A stretch of DNA of 64,000 bases from Afipia sp. GAS231 (GTDB taxonomy: Bacteria; Pseudomonadota; Alphaproteobacteria; Rhizobiales; Xanthobacteraceae). The stretch spans positions 4,526,001 to 4,590,000 of the forward strand of contig NZ_LT629703.1 in assembly GCF_900103365.1 (NCBI RefSeq). Reading direction: 5' to 3'. Of this stretch, positions 28,854-36,564 are shown piece after piece (position 1 is the first letter of the stretch; each line of letters starts with the position of its first letter). The position numbers were made by a program, and so were the translations under genes. The notes below the pieces were generated by a model that worked only from the letters and a program-made list of their open reading frames with translations, did not search any database and had not been told where the DNA came from.

Positions 28854-28916
28854 ATTGGCATCGATACTCGATATCAATCGTATGCGTTTGTCTGCATGTA
28901 TCGTCGCTATTATAAT
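28854..28916 (+). promoter_or_regulatory. Promoter and candidate LysR operator of flavin reductase copy 1
   Basis: A near-perfect inverted repeat (ATTGGCATCGA, TAC, TCGATATCAAT; 9 of 11 paired) at 28854-28878 lies 9 bases upstream of a strong sigma-70-like promoter, TTGTCT at 28888, 17-bp spacer, TATAAT at 28911. The half-site ATTGGCATC recurs before hpaB. Position just upstream of -35 suits a LysR activator. Confidence 0.65.
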
Positions 28917-29094
28917 TTTAGCGTCGTTTCACTTACGGCTCGGTGCCGCTGAAACACAAGATGGGCTTGTCAATTCACGTCGCCGTGTCAAGCATAGTCG
29001 ACATAGTGCAGGGCCGATGAGCGCGGAGCGAGATGAAGACAAGAATGTAACTTCGTATTCCACCAAATTTGCTGCATTTTCGACTGCAGGCGGA

Positions 29095-29628
29095 ATGGAC
29101 GAGAAGATGGAGGGTGTCGTGCAGCCAGGTGACAATGAAACTATTCGGGCGGCATTTCGTGACGTCATGCGCCAATATGCGACCTCGGTATCGGTTGTCG
29201 CGACGTTGGATGAGCAGGGCAATCCGCACGGCATGGCCGCCTCCTCGGTGATTTCCGTGTCCATGGAGCCGCCGTCGATGCTGTTCGCTGTGAACAAGGC
29301 CGCAAGTCTCCATAGTATCCTGGAGCGCGCCAGTCATTTCGTGGTCAACATGCTGGGGTCGGAGCAGCTCGACATTGTCGAATGCTTTTCGCGGTCCGAG
29401 TTACGGGAGCAGCGATTCAAGGTCGGTAATTGGGGTACCGGCGCCTTCGGGCTGCCATTCGTGACCAACGGGCGCGCCGCGATCTTTTGCAGATTGGATC
29501 GCGTTGTCGCGTACGGCACTCACAGTTTGCATATCGGTGTCGTTGAGCACGTGATCGATGGGATCGCGGGGGCGCCGCTCATTTGGCTGGACGGAAGCCG
29601 TGCCGAACTCTTGCTGCGTGCCGGGTGA
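29095..29628 (+). CDS. Flavin reductase (HpaC-like), copy 1
   Basis: A 177-aa flavin-reductase-like FMN-binding protein that would supply reduced flavin to a separate monooxygenase. Seen: FRDVMRQYATSVSVVATLDE, the flavin-contact PHGMAASSVISVSMEPPSML and the SILERASHFVVNML segment typical of the HpaC/DszD group. The probable partner is the HpaB-like oxygenase at 33772. A longer upstream frame exists but the ATG at 29095 aligns with copy 2. The protein is about 95% identical to copy 2. Confidence 0.85.
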   Translation: MDEKMEGVVQPGDNETIRAAFRDVMRQYATSVSVVATLDEQGNPHGMAASSVISVSMEPPSMLFAVNKAASLHSILERASHFVVNMLGSEQLDIVECFSRSELREQRFKVGNWGTGAFGLPFVTNGRAAIFCRLDRVVAYGTHSLHIGVVEHVIDGIAGAPLIWLDGSRAELLLRAG

Positions 29629-29704
29629 ATAGCGTGCAGCACCCTCGTGGTCGTCACAGGCTCACGCCAGATATGGTTACCTCAGACGTTACAAGGAAAT
29701 TCGA

Positions 29705-30073
29705 ATGATCGGATCGTTGATGATGTGCGTGAGCGTGGTGATCCTGCTCATCGGAACGCTGGCCGGCGTTGCGATGGGCATGCAGGAAGACTTCGCGCTG
29801 CAGCCTGCCCACGCGCATCTCAATCTGGTCGGCGGTGTGCTGCTGTTTCTGTTTGGGCTGTATTACCGGCTGATTCCAGCCGCCGGCGCGAGCCGGCTCG
29901 CCAAAATCCAAGGCTGGCTGCACATCGTCGGCGGCATCCTGTTTCCGATCGGCGTTGCCGTTGTGATCCTGAAGGGCCCCTCGTTGATCGTACTGCCGAT
30001 CGTGGGGTCGCTGATCGTGGTGGCGGCCACGGCGCTGTTTGCGTTTATCGTGTTCCGGACGGCATGGGATTGA
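29705..30073 (+). CDS. Small four-helix membrane protein, HAHLNLVGG family
   Basis: A 122-aa integral membrane protein with four hydrophobic segments. The AHAHLNLVGGVLLFLFGLYY segment is the family hallmark and places two histidines near the start of helix 2, as in heme- or copper-handling cytochrome-oxidase-like proteins; that role is inference. It is found as a short conserved protein in Bradyrhizobium relatives. It lies between the two flavin-reductase copies and is not part of the duplication. Confidence 0.7.
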   Translation: MIGSLMMCVSVVILLIGTLAGVAMGMQEDFALQPAHAHLNLVGGVLLFLFGLYYRLIPAAGASRLAKIQGWLHIVGGILFPIGVAVVILKGPSLIVLPIVGSLIVVAATALFAFIVFRTAWD

Positions 30074-30203
30074 GCGTCTCCGGGCGTCAATGGAGCCCGG
30101 TCGGGACCGTCGCCCGCCCCAACCCCGCCGTCACTTTTTGCGTCCGTATTTTCCCAAGGCCATCGCTGCAAACGCTAAAATGGGTTCAACTCCGAGTGTC
30201 ATG

Positions 30204-30266
30204 ATTGGCGTCGATACTCGATATCAATCGTATGCGTTTGTCTGCATGTATCGTCTCTATTATAAC
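30204..30266 (+). promoter_or_regulatory. Promoter and candidate LysR operator of flavin reductase copy 2
   Basis: The same layout as in copy 1: ATTGGCGTCGA, TAC, TCGATATCAAT at 30204-30228, then TTGTCT at 30238, a 17-bp spacer and TATAAC at 30261. The -10 has one change from the perfect TATAAT of copy 1. Confidence 0.6.
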
Positions 30267-30437
30267 TTGCCTTCGTTTACGGCTTGGCGTCGCTTGAACA
30301 AAAGATGACTTATCAATTCACGTCGCTGCGTCGAACATGGCTGACATAAGTGCCGCGCCGACGAGCGCGGAGCGAGATGAAGACGAGAATATAACTCCGC
30401 ATTCCATCAAATTTGCTGCATTTCGACTGCAGGCGGA

Positions 30438-30971
30438 ATGGACGAGAGAAGGAGGGGGGGCGTGCAGCCAGGCGACAAGGAAATCATTCGGGCGGCATTT
30501 CGTGATGTCATGCGCCAATATGCGACCTCGGTATCGGTTGTCGCGACGTTGGATGAGCAGGGCAATCCGCACGGCATGGTCGCATCCTCGGTGATTTCCG
30601 TGTCCATGGAGCCGCCGTCGATGCTGTTCGCTGTGAACAAGGCCGCAAGTCTCCATAGTATCCTGGAGCGCGCCAGTCATTTCGTTGTCAATGTCCTGGG
30701 GGCGGAGCAGCTCGACATCGTCGAATGCTTTTCGCGGTCCGAGTTGCGGGAGCAGCGATTCAAGGTCGGTAATTGGGATACCGGCGCCTTCGGGCTGCCA
30801 TTCGTGACCAACGGGCGCGCCGCGATCTTTTGCAGATTGGATCGCGTTGTCGCGTACGGCACTCACAGTTTGCATATCGGTGTCGTTGAGCACGTGATCG
30901 ATGGCATCGCGGCGGCACCGCTCATTTGGCTGGACGGAAGCCGTGCCGAACTCTTGCTGCGCGCCGGGTGA
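30438..30971 (+). CDS. Flavin reductase (HpaC-like), copy 2
   Basis: A 177-aa paralogue of the protein at 29095, differing at only a few residues (for example DERRRGGVQPGDKE at the start). All flavin-contact segments are retained, so both copies should be active. It is followed 15 bases later by a [2Fe-2S] protein gene with a GAGGAG ribosome site, so copy 2 now heads a short operon with molybdenum-hydroxylase genes that copy 1 lacks. Confidence 0.85.
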   Translation: MDERRRGGVQPGDKEIIRAAFRDVMRQYATSVSVVATLDEQGNPHGMVASSVISVSMEPPSMLFAVNKAASLHSILERASHFVVNVLGAEQLDIVECFSRSELREQRFKVGNWDTGAFGLPFVTNGRAAIFCRLDRVVAYGTHSLHIGVVEHVIDGIAAAPLIWLDGSRAELLLRAG

Positions 30972-30986
30972 ATAGAGGAGAAGATC

Positions 30987-31535
30987 TTGGCAGCGGAGGC
31001 GGAGAGGCGGAAAAATATCGACGACGTGGCACAGTCCCGCGGCAATGTCCTCCATCTACGCGTCAATGGTCAGGCAGTTGACACTGGCTCCGATCCGAAT
31101 GTGACCTTGCTCTCTGTTATTCGGAACCAACTGCACCTGCGCGGAACCAAGGAATCGTGCGGGCGCGGCGAGTGCGGTGCGTGCACGGTCCTGCTTGATG
31201 GACAGCCCATAACGTCATGTAGCCGGTTGGCGGCTCTCACATGGGGCGAGGTGACCACCATCGAGGGCTTGCAGGACGAAGCGCGAGATCTGCGCGAGGC
31301 GTTCGCCGAGTTTGGCGGTTTCCAATGCGGTTTTTGCACGGCCGGACAGGTTGTGCATGCGACGGCGATCCTGCGGCGGCTCGCCGCCGATTCAGTCGCT
31401 GATCTCGAGTCTTATGTTCGCAAGCAGCTAAGCGGGAATATCTGTCGCTGCACCGGCTATAACGGCATAGTCGAGGCGGTCCTGCAGACCTATCTCCGGC
31501 GCCAGGGGATCAAGACGGCGGGGCAGATACCATGA
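30987..31535 (+). CDS. [2Fe-2S] subunit of a CoxS/HcrC-type molybdenum hydroxylase
   Basis: A 182-aa electron-transfer subunit. The plant-type cluster (CGRGECGACTVLLDG with a later SC) and the second cluster (CGFCTAGQ and CRC) are complete. The start is TTG, with GAGGAG 7 bases upstream. The stop overlaps the start of the large-subunit gene (ATGA), but that gene is broken, so this subunit has lost its cognate partner. It might serve the Mo-FAD fusion protein encoded at 36561, which lacks its own [2Fe-2S] domain. Confidence 0.88.
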   Translation: MAAEAERRKNIDDVAQSRGNVLHLRVNGQAVDTGSDPNVTLLSVIRNQLHLRGTKESCGRGECGACTVLLDGQPITSCSRLAALTWGEVTTIEGLQDEARDLREAFAEFGGFQCGFCTAGQVVHATAILRRLAADSVADLESYVRKQLSGNICRCTGYNGIVEAVLQTYLRRQGIKTAGQIP

Positions 31536-31911
31536 CCCCAGGAACCGTCTTGGACGCCGCGCCTGGCCTATCGACTGGGAAACGCGCGACGCTGGACAAG
31601 CACGTTATGTCGGTGATCATAGATCGCAGGATACGCTTTTCGGAAAAACTCTGCGTTCGCCGCATGCGTACGCGACGATCGGAGCGATCGATGCCTTGGC
31701 TGCGAGCAGCATGCCCGGCGCCAATATGAATATCACCGCCAACAATTTCCCGGAGCTCGCGCGCTATCCATTCGAGTTCTATTATCCGCTGCTTGCAGAC
31801 GGGGTTGTCCGCCATGTTGGCGAAGGCGCTGCCGTCGTCGCAGCCCAGACTCGTGAGCAGGCGCTCGACGCCATAGCAACCATCAATCTCTCGCTTTTTG
31901 GCAGTCGCTAA
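31532..31911 (+). pseudogene. Truncated molybdenum-hydroxylase large subunit
   Basis: Starts MTPGTVLDAAPGLSTGKRAT, then a frameshift; the second frame reads SQDTLFGKTLRSPHAYATIG and GAIDALAASSMPG, continuing with GVVRHVGEGAAVVAAQTREQ. These are the N-terminal ~120 residues of a xanthine-oxidase-family large subunit. The molybdopterin-binding part is absent; the sequence ends against the converging lysR gene. Confidence 0.8.
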
Positions 31912-31912
31912 G

Positions 31913-32869
31913 TTAGCGAATGTGACACAACGGCATCGCCATCCGGCGTTTCGTACCGGTGGCGCTCACCGAAACCGCATGCCGCATCAGGCGCTCTCTG
32001 AGCCACCGATGGCCCAAGTCATTCCGATTGTGGGGCATCCAGACTATGCTCTCTGTCGATCCGTTCAGCCGCATTGGAGGCTCCAGCAGACGCAAGTTCA
32101 GTTTCTGGGCCACAGTTTCCCCGAGTTTCTCGTGCAGCAGGCTGATGCGCCGCGTCCCCTGAAGCATGAAATACGCAAGCGTGGAGCCTGAAGTAGTTAT
32201 CTCGACATTCCTCGAAATTCCCAGCCTATCGAGCTGCCTCTCGACCAAGGAGCTTGCTTTGCCGAAGCTTGTTGCAAGATACGGCAACTTCGAAAATTGC
32301 TGCAGAGTAATCTTGGAACCAATGTCAGGGTGATCGGCATCAACGACGCAAACATAGCGATCCGAGAAGAGGGGCTCGACAATGAAGTCACCGTTATCCG
32401 GGAGAACGTCATATGGAACTATCAGGAGGTCATTGTCTTGGTGCCGAATCTGTTCAACGCAGTTTTCGCCCGCCAACTCGATGCGCAGATGAATATTAGG
32501 AGCTTCGATGGAGAGCGTCCTCATCAGTGGCTGAAGAAACAGTAGGGTGGCGTAGTCGCTGGCGACAATCGAAAAAGTCCTGCGGTCTTTGGCAGGATCA
32601 AAATCTCGGTACCGATCGAATGCCGATTGAACAAGCGCTAGGAACTGGCTCACCGGAGCAACTAGTCCTTGAGCGACCGGCGTCGCAACGAGATCTCGCC
32701 CTTGCTTGACCAAGAGCGGATCATTGAACAATTCGCGAAGACGAGCGAGCGTAGCGCTCGCCGCCGACTGCGTGATGCAAAGCCGGTCGGCCGCTCGCGT
32801 TACGCTGCGCTCAGCTATCAATATGTCGAGCGCAACCAGAAGGTTAAGATCAATGCCCTTCAAGTCCAT
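31913..32869 (-). CDS. LysR-family regulator (NahR/NodD-like), divergent from hpaB region
   Basis: A LysR-type transcriptional activator of 318 aa. The N-terminal winged helix (DLKGIDLNLLVALDILIAER and ITQSAASATLARLRELFNDP) has the spelling of the NahR/NodD/LinR group, whose members sense aromatic compounds. The C-terminal effector domain is complete. It is a clear paralogue of the LysR at 35581. An upstream ATG at 32890 would add seven residues. Its gene points away from hpaB (33772) with a 900-base gap that holds an ATTGGCATC half-site, so control of hpaB and the flavin reductases is a reasonable inference. Confidence 0.87.
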   Translation of the reverse strand: MDLKGIDLNLLVALDILIAERSVTRAADRLCITQSAASATLARLRELFNDPLLVKQGRDLVATPVAQGLVAPVSQFLALVQSAFDRYRDFDPAKDRRTFSIVASDYATLLFLQPLMRTLSIEAPNIHLRIELAGENCVEQIRHQDNDLLIVPYDVLPDNGDFIVEPLFSDRYVCVVDADHPDIGSKITLQQFSKLPYLATSFGKASSLVERQLDRLGISRNVEITTSGSTLAYFMLQGTRRISLLHEKLGETVAQKLNLRLLEPPMRLNGSTESIVWMPHNRNDLGHRWLRERLMRHAVSVSATGTKRRMAMPLCHIR

Positions 32870-32890
32870 CGTGGCGATTCCGCAAACCAT

Positions 32891-33771
32891 CTCTTTAGGC
32901 CTGCGCTCCAGGTTTGCTCGCCGCGCGGGTCAATTTTTATCGGGTTAGTGCGGCACTTGAGGACTTGCTGACTGGCCCTCGAAACGTCGACCTTATCGTA
33001 AGCGTATGCCATTTCGCAATCAGCAATAAGGCTTCAAAGCAAAAATCGTGCCGACGCCGGTTGGTGGTTCGACGTCTTTCCTCGCCCATCAACGCTGGCA
33101 TGGCCGAATCAGTTCAGGCGTGCATGCGCCTCGCGATTTGCTGACGCCAACGGTTCACTCGACCTGCTGAGGGGCGCGGACCAACCGCTAACCAGAGGAA
33201 CTGGCGCAACGCCGTTTCGTCGGTGTCAGTGATGACGCGGCGCACAATTTTGAAAGCTCTCTGTCGACAAGGGGGCGGCAGGCAACCCACCGCAGCCGCA
33301 TCGAGCCCATCCCATCTCCGTCTTGGCAGGGATTCTTATCGACACACGGCAATCGCATCAAAGCGGACTTGTGGCTGCCCACCGCGTGGACTGCCTGATC
33401 GCGGGCAAGTAGGCGCACGAAGGCTGCGCCGCTAAATTTTTCACACCGAACTTGGTTAGTCCGGCTCCTGTCAATAGCTTCAAATTGAATCCCATGGCCA
33501 AGGCGCCCTTTGACGCTGACATCCCGCAATGCTGCCTGTCGCGAGCGATCGTTAAACACCGCCCCGTCCGCGCCACCATCCTATGACCGACCGAACCGAA
33601 GCGTAGTCCATTCATGCTCCATCGCCTCAGGCAGCAGTCTCATTGATTATTGGCATCAACGCATTGCGTTGGACAGCCTCTGAGCCCGGCTGCAAGGTAA
33701 AGCAGGGCAACCCCTCATTGCCCGATCGAACAAATACCTAACCGAGGAATGCCTCTTTATGGAGATCTCTT
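32891..33771. other. Gap between the lysR gene and hpaB, with candidate operator
   Basis: No gene can be supported in this 880-base stretch; the longer frames have no recognisable family. At 33643-33659 the repeat TTGAT, TATTGGC, ATCAA includes ATTGGCATCAA, which matches the flavin-reductase operator half-site at 10 of 11 bases. GGAG at 33761 is the hpaB ribosome site. Confidence 0.45.
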
Positions 33772-35211
33772 ATGGCCCTGCGTACGGGGAAAGAATACAT
33801 CGATAGCCTCGACGACGATCGTCAGGTCTGGCTCGATGGCAAGCAAGTGAATGTGCTTAAACACGAGCAGCTCCGCCCATGCGTGGACGCATTCGCCCAG
33901 ATCTACGATCTTCAGCACGATCCGAAACACCAAGATCTGCTGGTCACGAAATCGCCGACGACTGGCGACCCGGTGAGCCTTGCTTATCTCGAGCCGCGAT
34001 CGGGCGACGACCTGCGCAAAAAGCGAACGATGATCGAGTTCCTGGCCCGGCGAAGTGGCGGGACGCTTGGTCGGCTGACTGACTACAAGGCGCCCCTGCT
34101 TCTCGGCCTGTACGACATCCGGGACGATGTCGCGAATGTGAATCCGGAGTGGCGTGACAACATCATTAATTATGTAGAGTCGTATCGGGAAAAAGACTTG
34201 TGCGGCACGCACGGCTTCGCTGACCCCCCACACGATCGTTCGGTCGACACGAACTTCCCGTTCTTGAAGGTCGTCAATGAAACGTCGAAGGGCATCACGT
34301 TGCGTGGGGCCAAGGCTGTCGCGACGCTCGCGCCCTTCGCGAATGACTTCATCGGGTTGACGATCCCTCGCCCTGGCCTAAAGCCCGAAGAAGTGCTGAT
34401 GTTCGCCGTGCCGCTCAATTCACGCAACCTGAAGATTGTCTGTCGCGCCAGCCACACCCACGTCAAGAACAGCGAGGATCACCCCCTCGCTGCTCACTAC
34501 GACGAGATGGACGCGTGGATGATATTCGACGACGTCTTTGTACCGCGCGATCGGATTTTCTTCCGTGATCGTGCGGACCTGCTTCCCGGAATGTTCGAGC
34601 GTGTAGTGCCGGTCGGCATTAACCACATCGTCATTCGCATGGCGATTAAGGCCGAAGTGCTGCTTGGAACGGGCGTTGCGATCGCGGAGTACATGGGCTC
34701 CACGAAGACGCCTGCCGTGCAGGCGGCCTTGTTCGACATGACTGCGTATCTGGAAACGCTCAGGGCGTTTCTCACAGCCGCCGAAGCGCAAGCTACGACG
34801 ACCCCCACCGGCATGATGCTGGGCAACCGCCAGCAACTCGTTCTTGGGCGCATCTACGGCGTGGACAACTTGCCGAAGATACTGCAGCGTCTGCGCGAAA
34901 TCTGCGGGTCAAGTCTCTTGCTCGCGCCTGGCGAGCAAGACCGCAACAATCCTGAGATCGGCCAGCTCATCAAGACCTTCCTGATGGGCCAGGATCCGCG
35001 CACCACTGATCGCTACAAGATGATGAAGTTGGCGTGGGACTACATTGCCGATTCCTTCGGCGGGCGGCAGCTGCTGTTCGAACAATACAACGCCCAGACC
35101 AGCCCATTCAACAAGGGTTTGGTGACGGCTCACTACAACTTCGACTCTGTGGTGGAGGTTGCCAAGAAGATTGCTCGCGTCGCCTCAACAAGGGCGGAAG
35201 CTACGCCATGA
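33772..35211 (+). CDS. hpaB: HpaB-family FADH2-dependent aromatic monooxygenase
   Basis: Oxygenase component (479 aa) of a two-component flavin hydroxylase of the 4-hydroxyphenylacetate 3-monooxygenase family (acyl-CoA-dehydrogenase fold). Family segments: TGKEYIDSLDDDRQVWLDGK at the N-terminus, AHYDEMDAWMIFDDVFVPRD, and the C-terminal SPFNKGLVTAHYNF. It uses reduced FAD from a separate reductase, most likely the HpaC-like proteins at 29095 and 30438. Length is a little below classic HpaB (about 520), close to the PvcC/phenol-hydroxylase branch. The true substrate may be another phenol or a heterocycle. Confidence 0.87.
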   Translation: MALRTGKEYIDSLDDDRQVWLDGKQVNVLKHEQLRPCVDAFAQIYDLQHDPKHQDLLVTKSPTTGDPVSLAYLEPRSGDDLRKKRTMIEFLARRSGGTLGRLTDYKAPLLLGLYDIRDDVANVNPEWRDNIINYVESYREKDLCGTHGFADPPHDRSVDTNFPFLKVVNETSKGITLRGAKAVATLAPFANDFIGLTIPRPGLKPEEVLMFAVPLNSRNLKIVCRASHTHVKNSEDHPLAAHYDEMDAWMIFDDVFVPRDRIFFRDRADLLPGMFERVVPVGINHIVIRMAIKAEVLLGTGVAIAEYMGSTKTPAVQAALFDMTAYLETLRAFLTAAEAQATTTPTGMMLGNRQQLVLGRIYGVDNLPKILQRLREICGSSLLLAPGEQDRNNPEIGQLIKTFLMGQDPRTTDRYKMMKLAWDYIADSFGGRQLLFEQYNAQTSPFNKGLVTAHYNFDSVVEVAKKIARVASTRAEATP

Positions 35212-35580
35212 CCGCGTAGCTGGAGAGGCTGCATGGAGAACCCGAAGGGACCTGGCCATGAGACCCGGATCGTCACTTGGCGTGCCCCTTCGGACTTCGT
35301 GCTCTTCATGACCACTCGTGACTTGCATCGAGCCGAGGCGATGCGGTCCATATGTGGACATCCCACTTCGTTACCCGGAAACTGAGTTGACCTCTCGCCA
35401 CTTCTGCGTCGGACGTCGGGCTTTAAAATTCGACAGTCCGGAACTCAGCGAAATAATGCTGGACGGAGCGGTGGACTCCTTTAAGAACGAGGATCTAGCT
35501 AGGTTGTCTTCGGCACGTTCGCGGCGAACCGGCGGACGCGACACCCACTCTACGAGCAGCTTGGAGGATCGCGAACAGGC
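35212..35580. other. Gap between hpaB and the second lysR
   Basis: No gene or clear regulatory repeat can be supported. It includes the promoter region expected for the downstream lysR operon. Confidence 0.4.
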
Positions 35581-36564
35581 ATGGAGTTGAAGAACGTCGA
35601 CCTCAATCTTCTCGTCGCCTTCGACGCGCTTCTCAGCGAGCGCAATGTCACTCGCGCAGCTGAGCGCCTTACTCTCACTCAACCGGCTGTGAGTGCCGCC
35701 TTGGCGCGGCTGCGGGTTCTCTTCGAAGACCCGCTGCTCGTTCGCCAAGGTCGGCACCTCGTCGCTACGCCTGTGGCCGAGCGTTTGGTCGAGCCGGTCC
35801 GCGAAGCACTTTTGCTGGTCCAGTCCACTCTTTCCATGTACCGGAAATTCGACCCCAAAGTGGATCGCCGGACCTTCTCCATCATTGCCAGCGACTACGT
35901 CACCCTTCTCTTCCTTCAGCCGTTGCTCTCCTTGCTGGCCGAGGAAGCGCCCAACGTGCAGTTTCGCATTCGACCTGCAAGCGACGTACGCGACAACAAC
36001 CACGCCGAGCAGGTGCGAACGTCGGGCACAGACATTCTCATCATTCCGCGTGAGATATTTCCGCTGCGGATGGAGTATCCTTTCGAGCCCCTGTTCACCG
36101 AACGGTACGTTTGCGTGTGCGACGCGGATCATCCCGAGGTTAGCACAAGTATCACGCTTGAACAGTTTTCGAGACTTCCTTACCTCGCGACGAGCATAGG
36201 CTCGATGAGTTCGCTGGCCGATGCTCAACTCGACAAGCTCGGAATTCCGCGGAACACCGAAGTTACCGCTGCTGGGTTCACCTTCGCCTACTTTATGCTA
36301 CCGGGCACCAGGTTGATCAGCCTCTCTCACGAGAAGTTCGGGCTCAAGATGGCGAAGAAGCTCAATCTTCGCCTTCTCGAACCACCTATGCCCCTTGCAC
36401 CGTTCACCGAGTGCATGGTCTGGCTGCCGCAAAATGCCAACGACGCCGGACATCGTTGGCTGAGGGAGCGAATCAAGTTGCACGCCTCTAGCTTTTTCAG
36501 CGATGCCTTGTCGAATGAGACAGAGGGCGCGGTAGGCTTGTCCGACGGTGGGCGGGCTGTATGA
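35581..36564 (+). CDS. LysR-family regulator (NahR/NodD-like), coupled to a molybdenum hydroxylase
   Basis: A 327-aa LysR activator with winged helix ELKNVDLNLLVAFDALLSER and LTQPAVSAALARLRVLFEDP, closely related to the LysR at 31913 throughout (for example FSIIASDYVTLLFLQPLL in both). The ATG follows GGAGGATCG. Its stop overlaps the start of the Mo-FAD hydroxylase gene (ATGA), so regulator and enzyme are co-translated. That is unusual for LysR genes, which are normally divergent. The effector is unknown but probably aromatic. Confidence 0.88.
   Translation: MELKNVDLNLLVAFDALLSERNVTRAAERLTLTQPAVSAALARLRVLFEDPLLVRQGRHLVATPVAERLVEPVREALLLVQSTLSMYRKFDPKVDRRTFSIIASDYVTLLFLQPLLSLLAEEAPNVQFRIRPASDVRDNNHAEQVRTSGTDILIIPREIFPLRMEYPFEPLFTERYVCVCDADHPEVSTSITLEQFSRLPYLATSIGSMSSLADAQLDKLGIPRNTEVTAAGFTFAYFMLPGTRLISLSHEKFGLKMAKKLNLRLLEPPMPLAPFTECMVWLPQNANDAGHRWLRERIKLHASSFFSDALSNETEGAVGLSDGGRAV

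Larger units (their letters stand above)
28816..29632 (+). repeat. Direct duplication, copy 1 (promoter plus flavin reductase)
   Basis: From CTGCAAACGCT to GAATAG this ~817-bp block matches the block at 30166-30975, including a promoter region and a full flavin reductase gene. The coding parts are almost identical; the leader has diverged more. Confidence 0.9.
30166..30975 (+). repeat. Direct duplication, copy 2 (promoter plus flavin reductase)
   Basis: Matches 28816-29632 from CTGCAAACGCT to GAATAG. The region just upstream of the coding start has several small deletions relative to copy 1. Confidence 0.9.

Noticed and set aside
31913..36564. Calling the LysR genes nodD
   Set aside because: The helix-turn-helix spelling is NodD/NahR-like, but no nod genes are seen in the window and the neighbours are aromatic catabolic genes.
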